From: Gammaproteobacteria bacterium (ex Lamellibrachia satsuma)
GTDB lineage: Bacteria > Pseudomonadota > Gammaproteobacteria > Chromatiales > Chromatiaceae
Direction of reading: 5' to 3'
NCBI GenBank assembly: GCA_019623805.1
Contig: CP053680.1
Span: forward strand, 992,001-1,056,000
DNA: 64,000 nucleotides
Shown one piece after another: positions 39,101 to 49,000 of this stretch; positions within the stretch are counted from its first letter, which is position 1; every line of letters begins with the position of its first letter. A model generated the notes under the pieces. That model did no database searches and was not told the DNA's origin. It saw nothing but the letters and a program-made list of their open reading frames with translations. A program made the translations under genes and the position numbers.

Positions 39101-42100
39101 GAGCATCGCTGCCAAGTCGTGTGATGCGTACATTGTCATAGACCAGGCTCTGAGCGTAGGAGAGCAGGCCTATGCCTCCAGAGGTATGTCTGGGGTCATC
39201 AGCTTCCACCTGCAGGCTTTCGGTGCCGCCTTCCGGCGTCACGTAGAGTTTCATGTTGCCGCCGACCACCCGCAGGCGCAGGTGGTACCAGTAGCCGGGA
39301 TCCCAGCCAGAGCCGTTGTCAACCAGGGTTTCTTCGGTGCTCCAGTCATGGAAACGCCAGAAGTCCCAACTGTTGCGCGAATACATCAGGAAACCGTCTT
39401 TGGTTCCCGATTGGTTGTCGCTGCGGAAGAGGATACCCATGTAACCATCGCCGGTACTCACGGCACGGAAATCGAGTTCCAGTTCGAAATCCCGGTACTC
39501 CCCGGTGAACTCCTGGAGATATCGCCAAGCGTTGCTGGTATTGGTCTGGTGCAGACGGCCGTTCTCCACCAGCCAGGTGCCACCGGAAGCGGTCCAGGCT
39601 GGGTTGGCAGTAAAATCGCCGTCGTCAAAATCGTCACGCAGGGTAGCGACGATCTCCTCGCTGTTCCCATCACCCCAATCGATCAGGTAGCCCGCCAACG
39701 CGTTGTCGTCGCTGGAAGCACCGATATCGAACCAACCCGTCCACTCACCGAGCGAGGCGTGACTTTCGTTCAATACTGCAGGACCGTTCAACACTGGCAC
39801 CGGTGTTGCCCCAGTCCCTACTGTAACCGTGGCGGTAGCGATGGCAGACTGGCCCGCCCCATTGTAGACCGTCAGGGTCGCCAGGTAGACACCAGCTACA
39901 TCATACATATGCTGCGGCTCTGAGCCCGTGGCATCCACGCCGATGCCGTCGCTATCATCGAAGTCCCACTCGTAGCGGGCAATGCCGCTCTCGGGATCAC
40001 TGGAACCGCTGCCGTCAAACGAGGCACGCCAGGTTCCATTCAGGGCAACTTCTTCACCAAAATGATAGGGACCACCCGCATCAGCCACAGGGGGCGTGCC
40101 ACTGACAGTGACCTTGACACTGCTGCGGTCCCGCTTGCCCTCATCGTCGGTTATGGTGACCTTGACGAGGAAAGTGCCTTCGCCATTGAAGGTATGGTTG
40201 ATGGTGTCGCCTTCACCAGTGGTGCCATCACCGAAATCCCAGGCGTAGTGGACGATAGTGCCGTCATCGGTGGAATCGCTGGCATCAAAGTCCACCGATC
40301 CACCGGTTCCGGTGACATCGGTACTGGCGGCCAACTGGCTGTAGGGCTGGCCAAAGACACGACCGGCGGGGGCGGCCACACCCAGGGTATTGGAGGGCAG
40401 ACCACTAATCTCGACCCGATCGCCGAAACTGGAGTCGCCGTTACCTGGGTGGTACCAAGCCTTGCGACCATTGTAATCGACGGAGACGATGTCCTGGTTG
40501 CCGTCATTGTCGAAATCATAGACACCGTAGGCGGCATGCCGGTTGAAATCCAGGCTCGGCACATAGACGCCTTCCTGGAAGGTGCCGTCGCCGTTGCCAC
40601 GGAAAAAGGCAACGTCTCCCCAGTCTCCGGAAACCGCAATGACGTCGGGAATACCATCGCTATCAAAGTCCGCAGTTACCACGCCATAAGGATCGTTGTT
40701 GCTTGGCTGGGGATTCCCGATATAGGAACGCGTGAAACCGCCGGCCCCGTCACCACGGTAGAGATGGATTTCTCCGCTCGAATAGTTGCCTCGGACGAAG
40801 TCCATGTTGCCGTCGTGGTCGACGTCCGCCGCATCTGTACCCCTGCCAGACCCCGGATTGTTCTCCAGCAGGCCGATGTCAAACCCGGATTCGTAGGTTC
40901 GCCGCGTCACACGGAAATCGTCGAACCAGAACTGGTCGCCACTAACAGCATTGTTGGCGGTATACCACTCAAATTCGGTGAGGTACCAGGCATCCGACCA
41001 ATGCTTTTTGACTGCTGCGTTGACGTCGAAGCTGATGGTGTGCCAGTTGCCGTCGTCGATCAACGTGACCTTTGGTACTTCAGGATAGTCGTATACGCCA
41101 CCATCGGCTGTGGAACTGCCGCCGAGATAGATCCATCCCAGATCCTGGCTATACATGTTTCCCGCGCGGAACAGCAGGCCCGCCGGTACGCCAGGCGGAA
41201 TCCGATAGGCGAAAGAAACGGTGGATCCATTACGGAAATACCAGCTCGCAGGATTGATGTCGTTGGAGAGACAGGAGCCATCGGCGGTGGCAGTCAGGCG
41301 CATACTCCAGCTGCCGGTCGCAGCAGTGGCATCATCCCTCGCCATGGTGGTGCTGCACTGCGCGCCACCCCAGCCTTCGTTGCCAGTCTCGAAGCCTGAC
41401 TCGAAAAAGATCTCTTCGCCGAAGGTGATCTGGCCATGGTTGGTCAACAACCACATGTTGCCGCTGTTGCCGTTGACCACGAAGTCCATGTGGCCGTCGC
41501 CGTTGAAATCCTCGGCGGCCATGTCCATTGGCCAATCGTAGGCGGGATTGAGCTGATCGCCCAGGCTGCCCAAGAAGACCGCGGCCTTGAAGCCATCACC
41601 CTCTTTTTCGTAGTAGTAGAGGTCGATATCGGGGCTGCTGTAGCCGTGGCCGGAGACGAAGTCGAAATCCCCGTCCTTGTCGAAGTCAGCGATGGCCGCA
41701 CCGCGGGTATAGTGGCCGGTATCATCCACGAATCGGAGCGGCTGGAAGGTGCCGTCGCCGTTGCTGCGGGCATAGTAGGTACGGGCGCTGTCGTCCGTCG
41801 CCACCATGTAGATATCGGCGCCGACGCTGACCTCGTAGGCCTGGGTATCGCTGAGGCCGTTGGAATCCTCGACCCTGACAGCTACCGGCAGACTGAGGTT
41901 GGCGCCGGTGGGCGGTGTCCAGGTGATCAAGCCGTTTGCCGTGTCGATGGACATGCCGACAGGTGCACCTGTGAGGGAATAGACCAGCACGTCACCGAAG
42001 GCCACTTCCGGATCCTGCACCGTTACCTGGTAGTTGTATTCAATGCCTTCCGCAGCCGAGAGTACCGGTGAGGAGACGATGGTCGGACCGAGATCGCCTA

Positions 42101-42989
42101 CCACGATCTGCAAGGTATCAGTACCCTGGTTGCCGTTATCGTCGGTAACTGTCAGGGAGACCTGGTAGATACCGTCCTGGCTGTATGAATAGAAAGGCGT
42201 GGGTCCGACCAGGGTATCTCCGTTGCCCATGTCCCATGCATAGCTGACGATAGTGCCGTCATCGCCGGAACCGGCAGCACTGAGAGGAAAGACATCGTTG
42301 GGAGCCGCAGTAAAATAGTCAATCCCGGCCGCTGCATGGGGATCATCCGCATCGGCAAAGTGGAGGTTGTCGAGGAACACCGCGCTGTCCAACCGGCCAT
42401 CACCGTCATCGGCCAGTTCGATCTCCAGGGTAAGCAGATCAACACCGCTAGCATGGGTGGAGACATCAGCCCGCATGAGACGAAAACCAGTCTGGCGCTC
42501 ATACCCCGTCCAGACCGAGGGGAACGCCGGTTCGAAGGTATCCTCCTGCAGCAGCACATCTTCACCACCCGGGGTCAACAGACGCACCGTAAAGCGGTCG
42601 TTCATGTAACTGGGGTTGGGCTCGTTACTGAGGAAGTTGTAGTCGAGCCGCAGTTCCGTAGCACCTGCGGGAACAGTGAAATCCACGATACGGATACGGC
42701 TGACATCGACATCGAGCAGCGCTGGACCGCTGTCGGGTTGACTGGTGAGCAGGGCTGCCTGTCCGCCCTGGGTCGGCAGCAGCGGACCGTGGCCGGTGAC
42801 GATCTGGGCATCGCCTTCGCTGACCATGCCGACAAAGCCGCTCTCGAAACTGCCGTCGGCGGTGCCGATATTATGGTCGACGGCAAAGGCGATCAGGGAT
42901 GAAAAGACACACACACAGGCAGTCACCACCATTCCGCGCGACACGAAAGAGCGTTTGCCCTGATCACCTTTTTCCATTCGCCTAAGCAT
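30111..42989 (-). CDS. Giant exported PKD/FG-GAP/toroid multidomain protein, copy 1 (4292 aa)
   Basis: Hydrophobic signal near residues 19-36 (GMVVTACVCVFSSLIAFA). In order: a beta-sandwich domain (to ~210), a PKD domain, a cadherin/Ig-like domain, FG-GAP/VCBS repeats (about 390-880, DxDxDG-type calcium loops such as DFDKDGDFDF), and PKD domains alternating with LamG-like domains and an adhesin-like domain (about 885-2500). Next is a helical QW-motif domain like squalene cyclase/prenyltransferase toroids (about 2525-2890, GGWRYGWNNSIDNSAAQWG). Then a long run of PKD repeats (about 3170-4185) and a C-terminal fibronectin-III domain with CDYC and a basic tail RSSRSRR. No RTX, sortase or autotransporter signal is seen. 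Probably a surface or secreted adhesin, enzyme scaffold or toxin partner. It begins 12 bp after an RHS gene. ATG at 42977 is an alternative start. Confidence 0.85.
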   Translation of the reverse strand: MLRRMEKGDQGKRSFVSRGMVVTACVCVFSSLIAFAVDHNIGTADGSFESGFVGMVSEGDAQIVTGHGPLLPTQGGQAALLTSQPDSGPALLDVDVSRIRIVDFTVPAGATELRLDYNFLSNEPNPSYMNDRFTVRLLTPGGEDVLLQEDTFEPAFPSVWTGYERQTGFRLMRADVSTHASGVDLLTLEIELADDGDGRLDSAVFLDNLHFADADDPHAAAGIDYFTAAPNDVFPLSAAGSGDDGTIVSYAWDMGNGDTLVGPTPFYSYSQDGIYQVSLTVTDDNGNQGTDTLQIVVGDLGPTIVSSPVLSAAEGIEYNYQVTVQDPEVAFGDVLVYSLTGAPVGMSIDTANGLITWTPPTGANLSLPVAVRVEDSNGLSDTQAYEVSVGADIYMVATDDSARTYYARSNGDGTFQPLRFVDDTGHYTRGAAIADFDKDGDFDFVSGHGYSSPDIDLYYYEKEGDGFKAAVFLGSLGDQLNPAYDWPMDMAAEDFNGDGHMDFVVNGNSGNMWLLTNHGQITFGEEIFFESGFETGNEGWGGAQCSTTMARDDATAATGSWSMRLTATADGSCLSNDINPASWYFRNGSTVSFAYRIPPGVPAGLLFRAGNMYSQDLGWIYLGGSSTADGGVYDYPEVPKVTLIDDGNWHTISFDVNAAVKKHWSDAWYLTEFEWYTANNAVSGDQFWFDDFRVTRRTYESGFDIGLLENNPGSGRGTDAADVDHDGNMDFVRGNYSSGEIHLYRGDGAGGFTRSYIGNPQPSNNDPYGVVTADFDSDGIPDVIAVSGDWGDVAFFRGNGDGTFQEGVYVPSLDFNRHAAYGVYDFDNDGNQDIVSVDYNGRKAWYHPGNGDSSFGDRVEISGLPSNTLGVAAPAGRVFGQPYSQLAASTDVTGTGGSVDFDASDSTDDGTIVHYAWDFGDGTTGEGDTINHTFNGEGTFLVKVTITDDEGKRDRSSVKVTVSGTPPVADAGGPYHFGEEVALNGTWRASFDGSGSSDPESGIARYEWDFDDSDGIGVDATGSEPQHMYDVAGVYLATLTVYNGAGQSAIATATVTVGTGATPVPVLNGPAVLNESHASLGEWTGWFDIGASSDDNALAGYLIDWGDGNSEEIVATLRDDFDDGDFTANPAWTASGGTWLVENGRLHQTNTSNAWRYLQEFTGEYRDFELELDFRAVSTGDGYMGILFRSDNQSGTKDGFLMYSRNSWDFWRFHDWSTEETLVDNGSGWDPGYWYHLRLRVVGGNMKLYVTPEGGTESLQVEADDPRHTSGGIGLLSYAQSLVYDNVRITRLGSDARAVPHSYSAEGIYDIQLTATDHAGQSTISLQQVVVEAGVAPVADNGGPYELTEADAQAGRWLLEPDLTASTDDQAIQRFTIDFGDGTTHTTAQSGSLNTGYFTAGTDLYGYDLTQASLRIIAVEDDTALRVIDLATGQELGRNSLNRFGQWDYSPGDGVYFKVEANKPVVVYESDFDRHSAFVPSLDQEPVGNEFIFHRDPNDGFYLFAYADSLVRVFDTSDNLVAEQAMSAGTYWQPTILGTTRYRVVSSGPVSMQTTGNNGYTTVPSSNGSPVGWEFQFAVVGSTTGAVAAFAHEDADLEIIDMDSGVSLHTQSVSAGQMWYQNGLGTRRLRLVANGDVEVWAGDTEGGDTLAYLGDDTSTTTGLGGTDFLLHELGDGVVVFAPHDGTEVRLNGLLADTLGQDGYLRLNATDFSGTAPHQITASQPVVIQTLGGASAYNDLGTWLGGVSTRHRYTSPGTYDLSVAATDRAGQTDTALSTVTVSLGAPPEPVIAGPVLLDESHASNGLWNGTFDGSGSTDDFGIYEYEWVFNPALLIDDFAGDTLDVSRWIAPTGVYQEERIVVAGVGSWSNRYLSSVDNHDRTDGKVFQLQVRPVNLAGNQYGMWGLKNSSTSNFHYNQMPHAVYFVNGAINIYENGSNLGVKGGYTRGRLYDVRITLKTEGAIYEMKPADETVWSLLHETSTRTETPLKIGGTVHSGVFEFDNPSFGAQVIYGEMVEYGFATTGDHEVNLTVRDQALQSSSQTVTVSVEQGAPPVADVGGPYTAEVGSFIRFDGNGSSDDTAIASYHWDFGDTSGGPGDADLPYTSKGPNPDHFYRAAGDYPVTLTVTDNTGQTSVDTATVSVVTGDMPVALVTPPSQAGAGGPPAYFDASQSSDDYGIVEYRWDFDDQADSDGDGDPTNDIDAVGQRPFHTYSLITGVNGVLLSDDFEGASLDAAMWTSAGATQDSGVLSITGSGIWGQRYVYSTANFERERFSFTGTVQPAADGGTQRIMWGVKDSGTSGHYNAMAHAIYFDGGSLAIYENGSGRGTVGSYVRGTTYEVRIDIKGQGADYYIREAGAAIWTALTSYSSRNQSIAPLKIAATVSHSTATFDDFKVESLGGYVALLTVEDGAGQTSTAQVTVPVAPNLPPNVITVPWVAHDPLAPHETYNGRAIRLKGMVRDADPVEFQWDFGDGTSSAVTAVTNSYDLSIEHTYPDVPNDTPFVATLKVWDSAGQMGQDNYNIVVKPQVMNTEINVAIDEGLWYLHQTQSRRVEDGYDVGYWTSNARASATASALQAFLVNGHLETSSHHEDPYAETVMRGFRQLFRDLGSVDIAVQTYGEPDTNGNGIGIQTGQSSIINGRSSSSGGQPIYQGGQVMDAIASSGTPLARSITGGTNVNRRAYFDILTDMADQYAWGQTEQGSGGGWRYGWNNSIDNSAAQWGAVGLLAAEDVFGIPVSQWVKERNLVWLGSSFNGTGFGYTAGGTSNTGAPSGLVQLILDGMDTASPMWRASENWIAENWQTEYIKNLGNRPYYPYYALTKSMRLAQPGPVEQFALNGFDWFNDPELGIARTLVDDQSTDGSFPGSEWVTAQLRSAWGVIILSRSLFVQPPVADAGRDRTWAVDRSLTLDGSGSFHLDPFRSIVKYEWDFDGDGTFDHVSSEPTVEHIYASADYPESSLPQTITVTLRVTDNNVPALTSSDSAEITISIPPRPPVADVGGPYTCTQGIACQLDGSASFDLDEPHDFIVRFGWELDLAEVPRDFDDATGATAQHTFIDLGTFDIGLKVWDNGFLNDIDGDGEVDENERKTDQEFTRATVVENLGPSAVVGGPYTVDEGDDVVLNGSGADPNGDSLVYLWDLDDDGGFGDATGQNPNFNALDDGIYPIHLQVSDSLLADAADTTVTVNNVSPTVDAGADQSVEEGESVNFSGTFSDPGSQDTHSFTWDFGDGSSVSGSLTPSHSFPEDGTYTVTLTVTDDDGGVGTDTLTVSVSNAVPLVDAGPDQTTGEGDTTNFAGSFTDPGTVDTHTYEWDFGDGSATVSGSLTPSHTFVDNGTYTVTLTVTDSDGGVGNDTLIVAVNNAAPSVEAGSDQAINEGDTASFSGSFTDPGTADTHSFEWNFGDGSAPVSGSLISSHVYTDNGVYTVTLTVIDKDGGVGSDTLTVTVSNVAPVVTVPAGQTTTEGGTVTLPDATFNDVGTGDTHTATVDWGDGTVDNAAVTQGAGNGSVALGSHGYAEDGIYTATVSVTDDDGTVGSNSLTISVSNARPVVEAGPNQGGAPGDTINLAPATFTDAGVEDTHTASIDWGDGTIEAGTVTQGAGSGNVAGSHVYAADGSYTVTVTVTDDEGASASDNFQVNLSTANVRPTAGAGGPYTTDEGGTVTFDGSGSSDPDNGPSPLSYAWDLDGDGQYDDATGVTVILPIQPDNTSFTVGLQVSDGLLTATDTATVTVNNVAPTANAGPDQTANEGNTANFAGSFTDPGTVDTHTIEWNFGDGSAPVSGSLTPSHTYADNGVYTVTLTVTDKDGGMDTDTLTVTVGNVAPVVAVPTGQTITEGDTVTLPDASFTDAGTGDTHTATIDWGDGTAELGTVTQGAGNGSVALGNHIYAEDGIYTVTVSVTDDDGTLGSNSLTISVSNARPVVEAGPNQGGAPGDTINLAPATFTDAGVEDTHTATIDWGDGTTDAGTVTQGAGNGSVAGSHTYAADGNYTVTVTVTDDDGLFGSDSFQVILTTANVGPTANAGGPYTINEGQGVTLDGSASNDPDSGPSPLSYAWDLDGDGQYDDATGVTVTLPIQPDNSSFTVGLQVSDGLLTATDTATVTVNNVAPTANAGPDQTINEGGSASFSGSFSDPGSVDTHTIEWNFGDGSAPVSGSLTPSHTYLTAGVYTVRLTVTDKDGGVGSDTLTVTVQAGAVQTIFNLSARPKSNEVFLTWAPVAGADSYNIYRSTTSGGPYAQIASGHVCDYCAYYNPGLTNGVTYYYVVTSVKNGSESLSSNEASATPQARSSRSRR
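30430..33480 (-). repeat. Tandem PKD-coding array, copy 1
   Basis: About a dozen PKD-domain units of roughly 240-330 bp in tandem. They also form a larger period of about 1.1 kb, seen for example in the near-identical DNA at 30761-30850 and 31870-31960 (QYDDATGVTV unit). Confidence 0.85.
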
Positions 42990-43001
42990 ATCCGTTCGTC
43001 T

Positions 43002-46000
43002 CTACCTCGGTCCCAGCGAGCCGATGTATGTAAGCGCTGCGTTGTAGCCGTTCTCGAACCCACCACCTTCGGCCTTGATGCTGGCCTTACCAAGGGAGTC
43101 ACCATTAAACAGCTTGATTTCGATACCGAATTCAAAGGAAACACCGCCGGCAAAAGCGCCTGGCATCCCGGCAACACCCAATAGTTCCGCGCCCTTACCG
43201 AATTTGCCTAACGCACTTTTTGCCTCTTCCATTACCGCCTTGGTGTTCTCCAGCGCGTTGGCCCAGATAGCGCCCAGATCCCCGGGATGGATAGTGGCCT
43301 GCACCATTACTTCACCGGCGAAGACCATGTTGGTGAGCCCGAAGCCCTGGAGCCAGCCGATCGCCGCCGTCACCACCTCACGGCCATTGGGATAGGTCAA
43401 CAGGAATGTGTACTGAATAAGGGCGATCCGTCCCGTCGGGTCGACAAAGTTCACCGGGTTGTTGCGCACATAGGCATAGGGATGCAGGGTCTGCGGAACC
43501 ATACGAAGCCCTTGATCCGGATCCTTCTGCAGGAAGCGGCCGAGTGTCGGATCGTAGGTCCTGGCACGGTAGTGGTAGAGCCCGCTCTCGGCATCATACT
43601 CACGACCGGTGTAGGTGCGGGTATTGACCTGACTGCCGCTACCGCTAAAAGCGAAGGGGCCGTCGCTGAGGATGATGTTGCCCCAGGCGTCATAACCATA
43701 ACGCTGCACCAGGTTGCCGGCCACATCGGTGATTGCAATCACGCTGCCGAGACCATCTGTGTGGTAGAACCAGACCTGGCCGCTACGTTCCATCATCAGC
43801 AACTGATCCATGCCGGGGGCATAGGTATAGCTAGCAAGACGGTTACCGGCACCATCGTACTCCGCCAGCACATCCTGATCGTGGTAGAAATACTGGGTGG
43901 TGTCAGTGTTCACCGTCCGCTCGATACGGCGACCGAGATAGTCATAGGCGTAGCTTGCATTGCTGGCCCCATCGTTGTAACCGGTCAGACGCTGGCTGGA
44001 GTCATACGTGAAGCTCTCACTGCCCCGTCCGGTAACGTTACCGTTGTCGTCGTGGGTGTAGGTCGCACCGCCATGAGTCAACAGACGACTGTCGGCACCG
44101 AAGGTCGCACCGCTGTCCAGACGGTTGCCAACTGCATCATAGGCGTAGTTGCTGGCGAAGGCGCCGAGGCTCGCAGTATTCACCTCCTCACGGATCAGAC
44201 GATAGAGCGCATCGTAATCGTAGCTGATACTACCGTCCTCGGTAGTAACGACGGTGCGTAGATTGTTGCCGTCAAGCCCGTAACCATAGGAGGAGATGAC
44301 ACTGCCCCCGCCGTCCCGGATGACCAGGCCGGTCAGTTCGCCCAGGGTATCGTAGCCATATTCGGCAGCAGTACCGTTGCTGTAGTCAATGCGGCTACGA
44401 CGCCCCGCGCCATCGTAGCTGTATTCTGCCCAGTGAGCGCCGGTGGTGACCCGTTTGACGCGGCTTGCATCATCATAGGTATAGGTTGTATTCAGCCCGT
44501 CGCTGCTGGTAAGGCTGGTGATGTCGCCACGGGTATTCCAGCCGTAGTCGATGCGGCGGCCATTACGGTCGGTAACCTCGGTAACCAGACCGTTGCCGTC
44601 GTAACTGTAGCTGGTGACATGCTCGGTGCCGCCGGTGTGCTCGGTCACCGAGGTTATGCGGCTGTTGCCATCGACAATGAAGTCGACCGTGCGCTCGGGT
44701 TCGGTACGGCGCACCATCCGGTCCATGTTATCCAGGTCGTGAACGACCGCCCTCAAGTCCGGACTGGTGAAGCGATCGATCAGACCATTCAGTGAATAGC
44801 CATAACCCCAGGTACCGCCGTCAGGTCCGGTGCGCCCGGTCATCCGGTTGCTGCCGTCGAAGTCCAACTGAACCAGGTTGCCGTTGGGCAGGGTGATACC
44901 ACTCAGGTTGCCTACCGCATCGAAGCCAAAATCGGTGGTCTGGCCATGAGCATCAACCACCTGGGCCATGTTGCCCATGCAGTCGTAGTTGTAGGTGGTG
45001 ATATCACCGTTTGCATCGGTAAGCGTCTCCACCTCAGCCTCGGCAGTATAGGAGATGGCATACCTTGGCGATGCCTCCCCGGCATGGGTCATGCTGGTTG
45101 GCTTGTTCAGACCATTGAAGGTGAACACGCTACGGTTCCCCAGTCCATCGATCAAGGCCGTCCGATTGCCGTTGGCATCGTATTCCAGGGTTGATGTGAC
45201 GCCGGTCGGGTCGGTAATACTCGTCTGGTTGCCGAGGGCATCGTAGGCGTAACCGGTGGTCTTGCCGCCTGCGTCAGTCCAACTCAGACGGTTGCCGTTG
45301 GCATCATAGGTGAAGGTTTCCACACCGATCGAAACGCCTGCTGCATCAAACAGTTCCCTGCGAACCTGGTTACCGTCAGCGTCATAGGTCTTGTCGGTGC
45401 GATCACCCTCCGGGTTGATGTAACGGGTGACCTGTCCATAGGTGTTGTACTCTGAGGTAAAGCTCACCGGCCTACCAGGCTCAGGCTCGAAGGTCCGTGT
45501 CAGTGCATTGCCGTTGGCGTCATAAGTGTAGTTCGTCACCATGCCGGAGGGATCGACCACTCTGATCCTATTGCCACTCTCGTCATATTCATTGAGCGTG
45601 GTGGTGCCCAGCGCATCATCAACCCGTACAACCCGGCCTGCCCTGTCGTAGTAATAGGTGGTGGCAAAACCGCGCGCATTGGTGACCGTTTCTGTGCTCG
45701 CGGCCGTGTCGTACGTGTAGGTGGTACTGTTGCCTGCCGCATCCTGGCGCTCGACCAGGTTACCGTCGACATCAAAGATATTCTTGAGCGGGAAACAACC
45801 CCCTGGTGTCATCACGTCATCGAGCAGATGGCTCGAACCCTGATAGATGAAGTCGGTCTCGTTGCCCTGCTGGTCGATGGTCTGAGTCAAGCGGCCATCG
45901 ACATCGTAGAGATAGCTGAATGCATTGCCGAGGGGATCAACCACCGAGGTGATGCGGCCCTCTGCGTTGCGATAGAAGACCACCTCTTTCACCAGGGCAC

Positions 46001-49000
46001 CGGCGCTGTCACGACTGACGATGCCGTTGTCGCCGATCTCCAGGGTGTTGCCGTTGCGATCCTCGATCCGCGTCACACCAAGGGTCTGGTTGATGTCGTA
46101 GACCATGCCCTCCTTGGTGGTGATGCGGTAGTTTTCCGGATTGAACGGGACTGTACCCAAACCGCAGAACCACTGCCCACCTGAATAGACCAGGGAGGAG
46201 CAGTCGGGAGTTTCAAGCTTGTCATAGATACCCGGAGGTGCCTGGTATTCCGGCAGGTAGATCGGGAAGAACGGCGACGGCATTGTTGGACGAAAGACAA
46301 ACGCAGTGCGCCGGCCGTTTGGCAGGGTGACAAAGACATTACCCTGGGCATCCTCGCGCAGGTCGCTGTCGAGCAGGGAAAGTTTCCAGCCAGGACCAAA
46401 ATCACCCACCTGATCGGAAGCACTGTCATAGTTGCGTTGTACGTTGATAGCTATGCCCATGGAGGGAATAGACAGATCCTGGTAGTCCAGGGTGAAACGA
46501 CCCAACTGGATACCATCGATATAGACAAAGTACCTGGAGGTCGATGCGGTCACACCGTTGCCGTCCTGGGCAGTGAGCCGTACTTCGTAGAGCCCCTCGC
46601 TGAAACCGCTGGTATCCAGTGTGCCCAGCAGGCCGCCAAGCACCTCAACATTGCCGCTGGCAAACTCGGTGAAGCTGCCGCCCACCGGCGCATACTCCAT
46701 CCGGTATGAGGCCAGCGTCTCATCGGTGACCGTGCCGTGAATATCCACCTGTCCCACGATCTCGGCATTTTCCAGAGGCGTGTCTATCTCGACGGTGGGC
46801 GGTGTGACATCGTCTGCCAAATCCACTGCCATCAGTGTGTCTGTCGCAATACCCTCATTGCCCCAGTCGTCCCAGGCTCGGGCCACGGCACTGTAGGAGC
46901 CTGCAGCAAGCAGGGTAAACACGGCGTGTCCATCCCCGTCGAGCACCACCGGCGAGCCGTTGATCTCGAGCGTAGCGACGGTAACGCCAATGTTGTCGCT
47001 GGCGGAGACGTTGATATCGATACTGCCACCAGTGGCCACTGAATGCGGCACCACGCTCAGCGTAACCACGGGCGCTTCGTTATCGGGAGTACCGACCGCT
47101 TCGAAGGTGGTGGATGCGAAACTCTCGTTACCCGCTGGATCCCGTGCAGTGACATCGACGGTATAGGTCCCGGGCAGCATCGGCCGGTAGTTACCGTTGC
47201 CACTCCGACTTGCGGGATCACCGCTCAGCACCAGTGCGACACTAACGCCTTCGGGTGGTGTGTCTGGGCCGCTAACCTTGGCGGTCAGTTGATCGACAGA
47301 GACGTTGTCATTGGCTGTAACAGAGATGACCGCCAATGTGTTCAGGGCAACCGGATTCGGCGTAACACTAACAGTGACATCGGTGGGCGCACCCGTATCA
47401 GGCTGGACATCGAACTGTGCTGGCGCACTCAAACCTGCATTGCCCGCTCTGTCGGTAACGGTTACCGATACCGTATGTACGCCTAGCGAAGCAGCCGTAT
47501 AATCCGCATGACCACTATTGTCGACCGGTATAACAACTCCGTTGACAGTCAACTCGATACTGTCGACACCACTCTCCGCATCGCTGGCACTGACATCTAT
47601 GCCGACCGATTCACCCACCATGGGGAGGGTCGTGTTGAGCGCAATGGTAACGCCAGGCGCTGTCACATCAGGCAGGACAACCGTAAAGGGCTGACTGCGG
47701 GCGTAACTGCTGCCTCCGCTATCCTCAGCCTCCACCGTCACAACGTGCAAGCCAGCCACGTCAGTGACATAACTGGCGAGGTCGCCCATCAGGGAAACGG
47801 TTACATCGGTGGCATCGGGCTTGCGCACAGTCACTGTGGTGCTGGCAATACCCTCTTCATCAAACACCTGGACGCCGAATTCTGCAGTGTCGCCCACCTC
47901 TATATAGTCGGGTGAAACGACCAGTTGAATACGTGGCAGGTCTGTCTCGTTTTCTAGCAGGCGGTTCTGTGCACCCGGAACGGCAAGCAGGATATCCTGA
48001 TCCATATCGGCATCGAGATCCCGCACGAGCAGACCGAACACACGCCCACTGTTCACAGGCATCATGCTGTCTGTCTGATCAGTAAAAAAACCGCTGCCGT
48101 CATTGACGAATAACCGGGCGCTGTCACCAAAGCCCGCCAGGATGTCGGGGGCACCATCCGGCTCGACATCGATGACAGCCGCTTTTACGCTGAAACCTGC
48201 ATAGACTGGCAGCCTCGCTGACGTTGCATCAGTAAAAATCCCGCCACCGTCATTCAATAGCAGCCGCAATCCATCTGCGCCTTCAGCAACCAGGAGATCC
48301 AGATCTCCGTCGCCATCAAGGTCGGCAGCAACCACACCATTACTCTGACCGCTACCTGAGGGCAGACGGGCGGCGGTTTCATCGTTGAAATGCCCAAGAC
48401 CGTTGTTGATCAGCAGCCTGTTTTGAGCACCTCGATTGGCAAAAAAGATGTCGTCAGAGCCATCACCATCAACATCCAGCATACTGAGATCAAAAGTATG
48501 GCGAATACCAATAATCCCACGGACATTGCTCTCCTCAGCAAAGATACCTGAACCGTTATTGATCAGAAGTTTGTTTTCTCCCCCCCGGTTCGCCACCAGA
48601 ACATCCTGGTCACCATCGGCATCGACATCTGAAATTTCCAATGCCATGCTGCTGTTGGCATCGCCTGGCATACGGCCTGCAGAAGCGTCAGAAAAGTGAC
48701 CGAAGCCGTCATTCAACCAAAGGCTGTTAACTTCTGGTGAATTGGCGAGTAGCAGATCCTGATCTCCATCACCGTCGACATCAACAAATCCAGCATCCGT
48801 GGTAGTTGCCAAAGATTGAGGCAACCGCGTGGCCGACTCATCTATATAGGAACCCCCACCATCATTGATGAGCAGAAAGTTGTTACCCCTGTTGGCAACA
48901 AAGAGGTCAACTGCACTGTCACCGTTGATATCGCTATCGGCAAAACGGTAGCTGACACTGGGTTGAAGTGGGAGATTGGTAGCAGAGCGGTCAGTGAACG

